Notes: generated from the letters alone by a model not told the origin. A stretch of DNA of 64,000 nucleotides from Saprospiraceae bacterium (GCA_020627785.1 JAHDGF010000001.1:75056-139055), one strand, 5' to 3'. Counted from the first letter of the stretch, positions 1-9,634 are shown. Made by a program: numbers and translations.

Positions 1-3000
1 ATCGCGCTGTTGAGTAAAAATAAACTCCTGTTTTGAATTACTATTATTCATAACTAAAGATTGACTATTGCCACTGCAGCTTAAAGCCATAGACCATGCA
101 GTATCTCCTTCACAAAGAGAACCAATAACTTCAATTGATACATAACTGCTTGCTTGAGTTGTGAATGTTCCGATCAAATTTCCAGAGACGTAGCATGTAT
201 CTTGCCAAAATCCTTCAAGCACATGTCCACTACCTTCTATTAAATCTAAATCTTGTCCCGGTATATCTCCTAGAAAGAATTGCGAACAGTCGTTGGCATC
301 ATTCATACATACAGATGTACTCTTGGTAACCCTACCAGTATTTATAATTGTCCCTTCAGCAATAGATGAAATAATTAGTTGATCTGTGACGATTACAGGG
401 TCAAATGCCCAATCAATTGTCGTTCCAGCTGGAATAAATCGACCATCAATCAATCCTTCATTACCACCAGAATCAGAGATATTTATTGAGGAGGTATTTA
501 TTAAAGTAATTGTTTCAATACCGCTGCACCCATTTGAATCTGAAGCGGTTACTTCATAAGTGCCAGGAGCTAAATCTTTAATTGAGGCACCTGAACTTCC
601 ATTACTCCAATGATATGTGAATGGAGGTACTCCATCAAAAACAGCTTCTATTGATCCATTATTTGCATTGCAAAATGGATAACCAATGTCAAAACTAATT
701 TGACCATTTCCTGATACCATACCTGATCGCTCGAAAGTACAACCTGCTGCATCTGTAACAATAACAGAATAAACTCCAGGCGCAAGATTTTCTATTTTAT
801 GTTTTGTGCTTCCATTACTCCAAGCATATGTAAAAGGTGCAGTACCTACTACAACTGCTTCCATGGATCCATTTTCAAGACCACAAGTAGCATCCTCTAT
901 ATTCGATGATACATAAAGTTTTTTTAGATTAAATGTTTTTACGCCAGTACATCCGCCACTATCTGTAACTGTCACATGATAAATACCAGATGAAAGATCA
1001 TTCTGACGTACTTGCGTTGATCCATTACTCCATTGGTATGTGTATGGGGCTTGTCCATTGGGTACAACTATTTCCACATTGAATACAGTGCCTAAGCATT
1101 GAATGTTTTCAACAATGGAATTTTCTAGATATAAACCTGATGTATTTACCGAAATTGAGTCTACCCATTCACATCCAGATGAATCAGAAATAGTTAAACC
1201 ATAATTTCCTAAAACTATATTCTCAAAAAGTCCATCAGTACTCTCTATTGTATCAGACCCTGAGGTCAAAATCATATTGAAAGGAGATACTCCATTACTG
1301 ACTGTAACATTTATGACACCATCATTGAACTCACAAGAAGGAGGAATTAATTCTACTTGGAAGCCATTGCCAGAACTACTATCCTCGCAATCACAATTAC
1401 GGTTAGATTCTAGCACCACAAATCCTAGAAATTGTTTTGTATGATCTATTTCTTGATCCATAGATTGTTCTTCTTGCAATTTTACCGATACTCCATTGGG
1501 ATTCAAATTTTGGTATCTTAAAACTGCTGGGTCACTTAGTCCATAAGCAGATTGCGGATAAGCAAAGAACAAAGGACTATACTGAAATGGATTTGATTTT
1601 TGCAAATTTTGGCTTGCATTAAAATCAATATCAAGCCAGTTGTGATCTAAATTTTTAGTTGATGGCCTTTTAACCAAAATTCTTTTTCCATTGATTTCAC
1701 CTTGACCTTGCTCAAATGCCATATATGAGAGATTTTCAAAGCCATGGATTCCATCCTCACTTTCTGGCTCTACTAGTTTGACTCTAAAGTAATATCGATT
1801 AACTGTGTAAATTTCTGGGATAGCCATTGTTCTTTCATTACTTGTGGTTTGACTTAAAATTACAACAGGTATGTTTTTAAAAGGCTTTGGGAATCGAACG
1901 ATTTTATATTTATCAGTTACTTTTTCTACTTCTCCTGCATACATCGTAATTCCATTGAGTTCATGATAACCTGGATCTGCAGCCAAGTAAGATATATTTT
2001 CCTCCACATGTATATTATCATCATATTCTAACTCTGACAAATGTATACTGAAATTGTTTGGAGTGATGTTACCAATTACCGGATTTATAAAGTCTTCCTC
2101 ATTTGAAGAAAGAGGACCTAGGACAACAATTGGTTTGGAGTCATCATGGTCGTCTGAAACAAGTGTTGAGTTGATATCGATTTGGTTTCCATTATTATTT
2201 ATATGTAATGAAAGTGATTCTGGGCAATCTTCATCTTGTTCAAGTGGAAGAACAATACTTGAACAAAATTTTGTTGGAATCGTAGTGCAGCTACTTAAAT
2301 TGCATAAGCCAATGGAAGATGCTTTGATACAATATACTCCTCCATCAGGATGATCAAATTGAATTAAATTTGCCTTATCAGAAAATTCGCCTTCAGTGGT
2401 AAAGTAATAAGTGTGAAAACCAGATGTGCTTGATGGATTTATTGGAACTTGAACATTAATAGTATGCTTTAGCTGAGGAAATGCATTATCACATTCACAA
2501 ACATAATTACCATCACCTAAATCTGTTGCAAAGAAAAAATCAAATTTTATATTTGCTCCAGCAGTTAAATTTGTGAAGTTATATGTAAACCCATCAGAAC
2601 ACTCTCCAATATTGGGGGTTATCATTGTTGGGATTCCTAAATTGGGAGTCGGGATTAACCAATTACAAGGGTTAATATTCGGGTAGGGAAATAATATTTC
2701 ACCTTCAACAATGTTGATATCTAAGATATTAATACATCCATTCAGTGAGCAACCTTCTTCATTTGTAACAGTGTAACAGTATGATCCTGGCGCTAGATCA
2801 CTAATAATATTTCCAGTTTGATTATTCACACCTTCACCTGACCAAGCGTAGGTAAGCATAGAATTGCAAGAATTACTAATTTGAAGATTTATAGATCCAT
2901 TGTTATTTCCATTTGTTTGAACGACAATTGGGTCAGTAAAATGTTCTAACATACAATGCGGCACTGGAACCGCATCCGTTGCATTAAAAGTAAGCTCATT

Positions 3001-4632
3001 CCCACAATGATCCTCAATAATAAATATGTTTCCCTCTGGAAATAAATCAACATTTAGTCCAGAAGTAACTATGTCAGGAATTGGTTGCCCATTTTGGATT
3101 ATATTATAAGGTGGAACTCCACCTTGAGGAATTATGGTGCCATGTCCAATACCCCAATTGCATGGATAATCCGTAACGACAAACTCTGGTTCTGTTAATG
3201 GAGTATTATCTATGGGTAAATCTTCTTGTAATGTAAACTCGTTTCCGCAATGATCTACAATCGTAAAAGTGTAAAAATCTGACTTTAATCTTATAGCCTG
3301 ATTATGGGAATCTGTTGAAATAGATTCATTATTATTTCCAGATTGTGATTCTATATTAATTTCAAATACCGAAACCCCCCCAGTAATATTTATATCGACC
3401 AAAACTTTTTGATCAGGTCGGCAGGGTAAAAAGTTATAGGATATTTCTACACCCTCAATAGGAGACACCAAAGGTTCTATGTAAAAGGATTCGATATACT
3501 CGCATCCAGTTTCTGTATATGTAACCGTAACACCGTATTCACCATCATCTAAATCTTCAATAGATGTTACATTTGTTGCACCATTTGACCAAATTGAAGT
3601 GGCATTAGAAACATCATATAAAATTGAAATACTCCCATTCTGGATATCGTCACATTCAGGAACAACCTCTTCAATAGATAAGCCAAAGTCTTGTTCAGGC
3701 ATAAGTTCAATGCTCTGCTCCACAGAGCATCCCATATCATCTGTTATTGTAAGACCATATTCACCTGCTGTTAATTCTTTAATGCCAAGGTATGATTCAT
3801 TTGGAACAAACTGCGTAACGCCATTACTCCAGGTTAAAGTAAGTGGATGTAAATATCCGCTTAAGAAATTATCCCAGCCAGCTCCCAGAATTGGAATGTG
3901 AATTAATCCAGTATTATCTGATTCATTACAACTTTTCGGATATTCAATATATAAACGACTTAAAAACTCATATGGATTTAATTCAATTTGACAATCACAT
4001 TCTTGCTCTTCTTCAAAACTAAAGCATTCCGTAAGTGTACAGACTTGAGCTAAGGGTGGACTACTATGCATCTCAGTGATTTTCATGTCTACACAGTAAG
4101 TGAAACCTATCGGTAAATTGTAAACACTTGATCCTGAGTGACCTTCTATCGGCGAATTCCCATTTTCAGAATACCAATAATATTGAATAATCCCTCCATC
4201 ATCTGTATCTGGAAGAAGTGTGATTCTTCCCTCTTCATGACATGGATAATAAACATTAAATTCTGGGTCAGGCGAACAATCACAATTAAGATCTACCCAT
4301 TCACTCCATTCACAACAACACATGTAATCGTAGATAATCAACTTGTAACTTTTATTGTCCCCTAAACTAGGAATGGTATAAACACCTGAAGGAACATCTT
4401 CAAAGAGAAGATGAGTCTCTTCTGGATTGTCTAGATCATTGGAATCATAAATTTCAAGACTTACGTCAAATGGACCAGCATCTCCACTTATATAAACTTT
4501 CAAGTCTGCAGTACACATTCCATTTAAAGTAGATTTATTGACTAGACTGTAGGAGTATCTTGCTTGGATAAATAGTGGAATTAGACAAAGTAATATTGTC
4601 AATGTTGATAATCGGGTTTGGGATGGTTTCAT
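1..4632 (-). CDS. Giant SprB-repeat / lectin-like surface protein (C-terminus beyond left edge)
   Basis: I read this frame from the ATG at 4632-4630 to the left edge and found no stop, so at least 1544 residues are present and the gene is cut. The start is followed by a signal peptide (MKPSQTRLSTLTILLCLIPL). The body is extracellular in style: Cys-rich segments, then several SprB-type units with the pattern W-SNG-T, L-PG-Y, VTD--GC. Three near-tandem copies lie at about 520-1060 and diverged ones near 2760-2860, 3480-3590 and 3720-3840. At residues about 874-977 an H-type-lectin-like segment is visible (F-PF-N-P-V, NRYYFRVKL, HGFENLSYMA). Such proteins are usually T9SS-exported adhesins; the sorting domain would be outside the window. 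It lies downstream of the toxin/immunity pair on the same strand, separated by 310 bases. Adhesin function is inferred from family; the open frame and repeats are seen. Confidence 0.85.
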   Translation of the reverse strand, partial: MKPSQTRLSTLTILLCLIPLFIQARYSYSLVNKSTLNGMCTADLKVYISGDAGPFDVSLEIYDSNDLDNPEETHLLFEDVPSGVYTIPSLGDNKSYKLIIYDYMCCCEWSEWVDLNCDCSPDPEFNVYYPCHEEGRITLLPDTDDGGIIQYYWYSENGNSPIEGHSGSSVYNLPIGFTYCVDMKITEMHSSPPLAQVCTLTECFSFEEEQECDCQIELNPYEFLSRLYIEYPKSCNESDNTGLIHIPILGAGWDNFLSGYLHPLTLTWSNGVTQFVPNESYLGIKELTAGEYGLTITDDMGCSVEQSIELMPEQDFGLSIEEVVPECDDIQNGSISILYDVSNATSIWSNGATNVTSIEDLDDGEYGVTVTYTETGCEYIESFYIEPLVSPIEGVEISYNFLPCRPDQKVLVDINITGGVSVFEINIESQSGNNNESISTDSHNQAIRLKSDFYTFTIVDHCGNEFTLQEDLPIDNTPLTEPEFVVTDYPCNWGIGHGTIIPQGGVPPYNIIQNGQPIPDIVTSGLNVDLFPEGNIFIIEDHCGNELTFNATDAVPVPHCMLEHFTDPIVVQTNGNNNGSINLQISNSCNSMLTYAWSGEGVNNQTGNIISDLAPGSYCYTVTNEEGCSLNGCINILDINIVEGEILFPYPNINPCNWLIPTPNLGIPTMITPNIGECSDGFTYNFTNLTAGANIKFDFFFATDLGDGNYVCECDNAFPQLKHTINVQVPINPSSTSGFHTYYFTTEGEFSDKANLIQFDHPDGGVYCIKASSIGLCNLSSCTTIPTKFCSSIVLPLEQDEDCPESLSLHINNNGNQIDINSTLVSDDHDDSKPIVVLGPLSSNEEDFINPVIGNITPNNFSIHLSELEYDDNIHVEENISYLAADPGYHELNGITMYAGEVEKVTDKYKIVRFPKPFKNIPVVILSQTTSNERTMAIPEIYTVNRYYFRVKLVEPESEDGIHGFENLSYMAFEQGQGEINGKRILVKRPSTKNLDHNWLDIDFNASQNLQKSNPFQYSPLFFAYPQSAYGLSDPAVLRYQNLNPNGVSVKLQEEQSMDQEIDHTKQFLGFVVLESNRNCDCEDSSSGNGFQVELIPPSCEFNDGVINVTVSNGVSPFNMILTSGSDTIESTDGLFENIVLGNYGLTISDSSGCEWVDSISVNTSGLYLENSIVENIQCLGTVFNVEIVVPNGQAPYTYQWSNGSTQVRQNDLSSGIYHVTVTDSGGCTGVKTFNLKKLYVSSNIEDATCGLENGSMEAVVVGTAPFTYAWSNGSTKHKIENLAPGVYSVIVTDAAGCTFERSGMVSGNGQISFDIGYPFCNANNGSIEAVFDGVPPFTYHWSNGSSGASIKDLAPGTYEVTASDSNGCSGIETITLINTSSINISDSGGNEGLIDGRFIPAGTTIDWAFDPVIVTDQLIISSIAEGTIINTGRVTKSTSVCMNDANDCSQFFLGDIPGQDLDLIEGSGHVLEGFWQDTCYVSGNLIGTFTTQASSYVSIEVIGSLCEGDTAWSMALSCSGNSQSLVMNNSNSKQEFIFTQQRD
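520..1060 (-). repeat. Tandem SprB-type protein repeats, three units of about 210 bases
   Basis: Within the giant surface gene, three coding units recur with spacing of about 210 bases (boundaries near 1056, 840 and 630 at their W-SNG ends). Each encodes FTYxWSNGS, then a linker, L(A/S)PG-Y, and V-DS-GC. The DNA word for SNGS (tccattact on the plus strand) is repeated in each. These are SprB repeats (an extracellular beta-sandwich-like family common in Bacteroidota adhesins), not a CRISPR. Confidence 0.75.
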
Positions 4633-4942
4633 AATTAAATCTTTATAAAATGGGCGTGCTATTTTCTATTAATTGTTAGTCTATAAATAAGTCATTAATT
4701 AGCCATAGCAGTAATTTTTTGGTTTATATTTTGTATCGGTGGCTTAATTTTTTTTCATCATTTTCTATGTGAGTTTATCGATGCTTTTATCACTAAAAAG
4801 AAAATTTAACTGTTAGCTGGGTAAGCCATTCAAGATCGATCTATAATAATCTACTAAATCCTTGGGGTAATATTCATTATCTCTAAAGCTACTATCGTCT
4901 AAGCCTTTTATGGCAACCACGCTTTATTTCGTTTTCTAAAAT
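4633..4942. other. Intergenic stretch between surface gene and immunity gene
   Basis: About 310 AT-rich bases. It should contain the promoter of the giant surface gene on the minus strand, but I found no exact TAnnTTTG word there. The only coding-like trace is a 35-codon minus-strand frame at 4813-4920, listed separately. No terminator-grade hairpin with a T-run was found after the immunity gene. Confidence 0.5.
4813..4920 (-). pseudogene. Possible gene fragment after the immunity gene
   Basis: A minus-strand frame from GTG (4920-4918) to TAA (4815-4813) gives 35 residues reading VVAIKGLDDSSFRDNEYY and ending ILNGLPS. The composition is protein-like (acidic, Tyr-rich, no low complexity), in contrast to the AT-rich surroundings, but there is no ATG and the frame is closed just upstream. 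It lies 22 bases after the pentapeptide-repeat gene. It could be the tail of a degraded second immunity or toxin cassette, or chance. I do not recognise the family. Confidence 0.22.
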
Positions 4943-5455
4943 TTACACTTCGGTAATTTTCCATCTAACGCTTTCTTCTTTATTTTCATTCAATATAGGT
5001 CCTCCAGTATAATCAATAAAAACACAGTTTTCCATTATTGATTCCGATATGATAAACTTGTCTAAGTCACAATTAGTGAAAAAGCAATTTTTCAACTCAA
5101 CCGCCATAAACTTAGACCTAAATAGCCGACTATTAATAAAGCAGCAGTTATTAAAATGTGTCATATGAAAATCAGATTTCACCAATGAACAATTTAGAAA
5201 AACACATTGATTAAACTTTGATTCTGTAAAATCTTTAGAATTAAGAATAGATTTATTAAAAACAACGTTATCGAACATTGAATTTTGCCCCGAATAGAAA
5301 TCATAATTTATCAAATCAGGAAAAATCATTGAACTTAGTTTAACCTCATGAAGCAATCCTTGATCCATCCTTTTTCCATTCACCTCGTCTCCAGAAAGAA
5401 ACAATTCATGCTTATCTCTTGCAGTTATTAAGTCATTTAGGTTTATTTCCTTCAT
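4943..5455 (-). CDS. Pentapeptide-repeat protein, probable immunity protein
   Basis: 170 residues. From about residue 45 to 150 the sequence follows a five-residue periodicity with F, L or C at the central position (FDNVVF, FNQCVFLNCSLVKSDF, FNNCCFINSRLF), the signature of a pentapeptide-repeat quadrilateral beta-helix. There is no signal peptide, so it is probably cytoplasmic. Its ATG overlaps the TAA of the upstream toxin gene by one base (TAATG at 5457-5453), so the two are translationally coupled. Known pentapeptide proteins such as Qnr/MfpA mimic DNA, and a DNA-mimic fold would suit neutralisation of a nuclease toxin. The repeat assignment is seen; the immunity role is inferred from position and coupling. 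Confidence 0.75.
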   Translation of the reverse strand: MKEINLNDLITARDKHELFLSGDEVNGKRMDQGLLHEVKLSSMIFPDLINYDFYSGQNSMFDNVVFNKSILNSKDFTESKFNQCVFLNCSLVKSDFHMTHFNNCCFINSRLFRSKFMAVELKNCFFTNCDLDKFIISESIMENCVFIDYTGGPILNENKEESVRWKITEV

Positions 5456-8400
5456 TAAAATAAATTAGAATTTACCTCTACAATTCTTTCCAAATCACTC
5501 GCCGACAGATTATTACTCAACCAGGTTCTTAAACTACCAAGCTGTACATCATCTATCCAAGTTGCGTCAAAAAGGATTTTTACTCCTGGATTGAGTAACT
5601 CACTTTTAATGGAATTACCTACACTATTAACAGTGAAAAAATTTCCTGGCGGAGCCTTCACATCCCAATCAATACCATTAGCATCTACAAACTCAGCCCC
5701 ACCAGTAGCATCTCTTGAAATCGGTCCATCAAGTAATCCTTGCGATTCAGCTTCCAATCCAGCCATCGCTTCTTGCCGCGTTGCTGAATCAGTTTGCCCT
5801 GTTGCAGGATCTGTTGCTAAGTCATCAAATCTACTATCTGAACTATATTTTTGAGGAACATCAGCATTTGAATTATACGTTCCATAATCATCCGCTTTTC
5901 CTCCTGCCTTATTTACTTTTGTACCCTTAGTTCTAAATTCCAAATGATCTACCCAGCCTGATCTTTGTGAAGCTGGCACATTTGCAAATTCATCACCTAT
6001 ATCATCGAAGCTTTTTCCAAAGTTGGTTGCATAGTCATCAACTTTAGCAAGTTTATCAGGATTTTTTCTTAAAAATTCATCTGGGAATAACGCCTTCCAC
6101 GCTTTAACCTGCAGCGGATTAGTCTTTAAATGTTCTCTCAATACCGATACATCATCCATATCCCTAAAAAGGTCGAAAGGTAAATCTCCTTTTAAATGCT
6201 TTTTAATTTCAACATTTAAAGGATTATTGAGATTACTTGGCCATTGATTTGTTAAACCATTAAGCTCAACCTGAGGCTCAACGACTACATTTGGTTTATT
6301 TACGGATGTTATGTAATTCGCAATTTTATTCAGGAATCCAAAAAGGAATTCCATTCCAAATCTTGCAATTTTATAGTTTTGAACTTCTGCCGGATCATTT
6401 TGATATTGATCCCATTCCTCATGAGCATAAGCAATTGCTATTTTAATAGGATGTCGAGCAAATTCTAGAATCTGTTCTTTTTTAATTTCACCAGAACACA
6501 CTGCTTTTACTAAATTTAATGATTGTATTACCTGTACTCCTGGATTATTTTGAATAGACCCATCAGCTAAACCACAAAGACCTCCTGAGAAATCCCACAT
6601 GACTTTTGATTTATCTTCTGAGGCCAATGAACTTAAATCATCCCAACATTGAGATGGCAATACTTGATCCGCTGCTAGCGATTTACTTATTGAAAATATT
6701 TGCGATGAAACACTAAAGATGTTTACATTTTTACCATATGTGTCGCGCTTCCCTATTCTCCATGGATCGCCTCCTATTCCATCTAAGTCAGTAGCTATAG
6801 TAGCACTTGAAGAAATATTTGATGCACTATTTTTAGTAGCATAAGAAGTTACTTCTTGTATTTTATTAGAGTGATCTACGTTATTTATTTTTAGACAATA
6901 TGAAAAGGTCTCGTCTTTGTTATGATGGAGCCACATTGTAAAATCTGAATCACTATTGTCATATTGATTTTTTGCTAATTCTCCACTTGATTTTCCAGGT
7001 TTTCCATTAGGACCAATAGTCACTCCCTCAGCACTTATGATGTATTGAATTCTAGCATTATTGTTAGCACTATAAACTTTTGAATCTTCTATATACTCAT
7101 TTAAGACTGCCTTGATATCATTACCATCAGAATTGATCAGTTGCGCATTGCAATATAGTTTTACATTTGCATCTCCATCATCAGCACTAGTTATATTTTC
7201 GTTGACGACGGAAAGGCTTGAAGTAAGACTTTTATTAATGGGTTGTGCATTGAGACACACATATTGTTTTTCTGCAGTGGGGAATAAAAAATTGTAGGCA
7301 TTTTGATTCGAAACTCCTTTGCCTTTATAAAAGATACATCCTCCTTCCATTCCCATCCAGAGATGGATCCAGATGCCTATTTGTGTACTTTCATAAAATG
7401 CTTCTGCGTCACTCACGTCACACATGGATTGATTATCAGTGATTAGAATGACTGAATTTATATTTTGTTGCCCAGTAGAATCTTGCCATGCTTTTAAATT
7501 GTTAATCAAATTATCTCTCCAGGTATTTAAAGGGCATTCTGAGGTTCCAGCGCCTAAAGTCAACTCAGGTATACCATTACTCTTTATAGTATAATCCTTA
7601 ATATCTATAGTGCCTTGATTCCATTCACTTGAGCTTAAATCTTGTGAACAGGGTAAATACCCCGCAGTCCCATATCCCATTTCAACCGATAACTGTACAT
7701 TGAATCCATTGTCGAAAAAATATTTTTCTTTTTGACACGGAAAACTTAGACTGTCGCCGAGACTTGGACTGTTGTCGAAGCAATTTATTTGTTCTTTTTC
7801 ATCACAAACACCGTCATTATCTGAGTCAGTATCATCAGTAGGTATATAGCTTACTGTGTATTCTGATATGGAAGAACATGAGCCTTCATCGTGAACAAAG
7901 GAGACTGTAACAGAGTAAGTATCAACAATATTTACATTTATTGATGCAGTTGTTTCTCCATTGTTCCAGATATATTCGACACTAGAGGATAAATCCTCGG
8001 GTGATAATGCCGCGGAAAGTTTTAGTCCAGACGAAGAAGTGCATTCTTCTAAAATGTTTGCTTCGAATGAAATATCATCACCAGTACAATTGCAATTTTC
8101 ATCAATTATATCATCAATGGTGCAAGGATTTAAGTCATTGCAGTTTGTACCACTTGCAATTACATTTACCTCAACAGTCCATTCGCCGATTATGTCCCCT
8201 TGACCTGAAGTATTTATGATGGTAAATATATTTTGACCTGTTTCAATATCAAACATCAAAATGTCATCTAATCCAGGTTCATTAGAGTTTTCTGGATCTT
8301 CCGGGAGAGTGCTTAGATCAACATGAGATTCAAATTCATCATTTAAGTGAACTTCTATACATCCAGAATTCCCACCTATACATGCATATGAATTTAAATT

Positions 8401-9396
8401 AAAAGGAGCTGCATCACACCAGTCGATTAGAATATATTCTGGATTATCTATTTCAAAGGTATAGGTCTGTTCACAACCTTCTGAAGTTTCTACTTTTAAT
8501 GTATGATAACCACATGAAAGATTTTTTTTCTCCACTGATCCTCCATTTGTGCCAGCCAAGCTTCCGCCTATAAGTTCATCATCAACATAATATGAATGAC
8601 CTCCTGGTCCTTCTGATTGTACTAGTAAATCATTTACATTTTCGATTTGATATTCAACAATAAAATTCTCTGTGAAGCAAGGATTACCTCCTAAGGTTTC
8701 AATCATTGCTCCATTGGGGTCATTATTTTCACCTCCCGCAGTGGGGCCTAGAGGACCGTAATTTGTAAAATTATTGGAATTTAAAGAGTAGTTAGAACCT
8801 GCAGACCTTGAGTTATTGTCTGAAAGATTAACAGTAGTAACAAAATTTTCAGTTACTCTTAATTCGATGCTGTTATTGTCACCAGCAAGGCTCAAATAAT
8901 TGGAGAGCGTTGCAGAGGGATCATTCAATTTAGATCCACTACTGATGGGATTGTTGGCAGGTCCATATTGCCATGTCTGAATGCAGGGATCTTTAATAGT
9001 AAAATATGTAACCTCTTGTAAAAAGTTACTTATGTCTGTACTTTCTCCATGAATTACAATTAAACTTCCAGGATTAAGATCACTTAGACAATTAGGATCA
9101 ATGGTTATAAACCCTTCAGTTAAGTTGGTTTGATTTGTTTCATCTAGAACAACCTTTGGTGCTGAATCATTTAGATCATTAGGGATTTCATCAATCTTCA
9201 AAACAAGCAATTCTATAAACATATTGTCGTTTACATAATCTTCGTTATGAATTTCATTAATGATAATAACAGGGAGCCTATGGTTTTGGCAGTATGCAGA
9301 ATTTGAGAATGAAGTAAGAATTAAAAATATAAATGGGATACTACTCAGGCATCTTCTAATCATAGGTATTGTGATTAAATAATTAGGTAAATTCAC
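5455..9396 (-). CDS. Secreted multidomain protein with C-terminal nuclease-like toxin domain
   Basis: 1313 residues; the real start may be M12 (9363), since MIRRCLSSIPFIFLILTSF is a clean signal peptide. Residues about 40-240 resemble a lamin-tail-like domain (VIIINEIHNEDY, later IELRV). Then come Cys-rich extracellular modules, a CNDLNPCTIDDIIDENCNC motif common in Bacteroidota surface proteins, and a calcium-binding-like DTDSDNDGVCDE. The C-terminal 120 residues look like a polymorphic-toxin domain: E1235, then D1245-V-K1247 in WDVKAP, a PD-(D/E)xK-like arrangement, followed by VKILFDATWI. No T9SS sorting domain is present because the toxin occupies the C-terminus, so the export route is unclear. 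The next gene starts inside its stop codon. Toxin identity is inferred from motif and context; no search was possible. Confidence 0.7.
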   Translation of the reverse strand: MNLPNYLITIPMIRRCLSSIPFIFLILTSFSNSAYCQNHRLPVIIINEIHNEDYVNDNMFIELLVLKIDEIPNDLNDSAPKVVLDETNQTNLTEGFITIDPNCLSDLNPGSLIVIHGESTDISNFLQEVTYFTIKDPCIQTWQYGPANNPISSGSKLNDPSATLSNYLSLAGDNNSIELRVTENFVTTVNLSDNNSRSAGSNYSLNSNNFTNYGPLGPTAGGENNDPNGAMIETLGGNPCFTENFIVEYQIENVNDLLVQSEGPGGHSYYVDDELIGGSLAGTNGGSVEKKNLSCGYHTLKVETSEGCEQTYTFEIDNPEYILIDWCDAAPFNLNSYACIGGNSGCIEVHLNDEFESHVDLSTLPEDPENSNEPGLDDILMFDIETGQNIFTIINTSGQGDIIGEWTVEVNVIASGTNCNDLNPCTIDDIIDENCNCTGDDISFEANILEECTSSSGLKLSAALSPEDLSSSVEYIWNNGETTASINVNIVDTYSVTVSFVHDEGSCSSISEYTVSYIPTDDTDSDNDGVCDEKEQINCFDNSPSLGDSLSFPCQKEKYFFDNGFNVQLSVEMGYGTAGYLPCSQDLSSSEWNQGTIDIKDYTIKSNGIPELTLGAGTSECPLNTWRDNLINNLKAWQDSTGQQNINSVILITDNQSMCDVSDAEAFYESTQIGIWIHLWMGMEGGCIFYKGKGVSNQNAYNFLFPTAEKQYVCLNAQPINKSLTSSLSVVNENITSADDGDANVKLYCNAQLINSDGNDIKAVLNEYIEDSKVYSANNNARIQYIISAEGVTIGPNGKPGKSSGELAKNQYDNSDSDFTMWLHHNKDETFSYCLKINNVDHSNKIQEVTSYATKNSASNISSSATIATDLDGIGGDPWRIGKRDTYGKNVNIFSVSSQIFSISKSLAADQVLPSQCWDDLSSLASEDKSKVMWDFSGGLCGLADGSIQNNPGVQVIQSLNLVKAVCSGEIKKEQILEFARHPIKIAIAYAHEEWDQYQNDPAEVQNYKIARFGMEFLFGFLNKIANYITSVNKPNVVVEPQVELNGLTNQWPSNLNNPLNVEIKKHLKGDLPFDLFRDMDDVSVLREHLKTNPLQVKAWKALFPDEFLRKNPDKLAKVDDYATNFGKSFDDIGDEFANVPASQRSGWVDHLEFRTKGTKVNKAGGKADDYGTYNSNADVPQKYSSDSRFDDLATDPATGQTDSATRQEAMAGLEAESQGLLDGPISRDATGGAEFVDANGIDWDVKAPPGNFFTVNSVGNSIKSELLNPGVKILFDATWIDDVQLGSLRTWLSNNLSASDLERIVEVNSNLF

Positions 9397-9407
9397 TGAG
9401 TTCTTCG

Positions 9408-9437
9408 AATGCTAATCTAGCATTTCCTATTAGCATT
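9408..9437 (-). promoter_or_regulatory. Overlapping inverted repeats upstream of the toxin gene
   Basis: AATGCTAAT (9408-9416) is perfectly inverted as ATTAGCATT (9429-9437), and its first seven bases can instead pair with TAGCATT at 9418-9424. The two hairpins are mutually exclusive. They lie 12-41 bases before the toxin ATG, so they could be an operator or a 5'-leader switch. Function is inferred. Confidence 0.4.
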
Positions 9438-9561
9438 TTAATACCGCAATTATTGTATTTCTACTAAGAATTTTTGTGTATATAAGATTTAACATTTTGA
9501 TTTTTGTCAATAAACTTATAGGGGGTAGCCTTTCTTATTAAATCATGTCATACCGATTAAA

Positions 9562-9594
9562 TTTGGACAGAGCTTTTAAAATAAATTGACTTTG
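9562..9594 (+). promoter_or_regulatory. Promoter of the 32-residue membrane peptide
   Basis: TTTG at 9562-9565 and TGACTTTG at 9587-9594 are 21 bases apart, matching the Bacteroidota TTTG/TAnnTTTG pattern except for one base. The start would fall near 9600, about 35 bases before the ATG at 9635. A small hairpin (ACTTTT/AAAAGT) lies at the start of the leader. Confidence 0.45.
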
Positions 9595-9634
9595 CCACTC
9601 AACTTTTCAGAAAAGTGGGCGTTATAAGTGGGCA

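Noticed and set aside
520-1060. Regular repeats that could suggest a CRISPR array
   Set aside because: Units are about 210 bases, diverged, in frame and encode SprB repeats; no short identical repeats with unique spacers.
2054-3901. Open frames on the plus strand across the giant surface gene
   Set aside because: They are antisense to a continuous minus-strand frame with recognisable domains; their translations have no family features.
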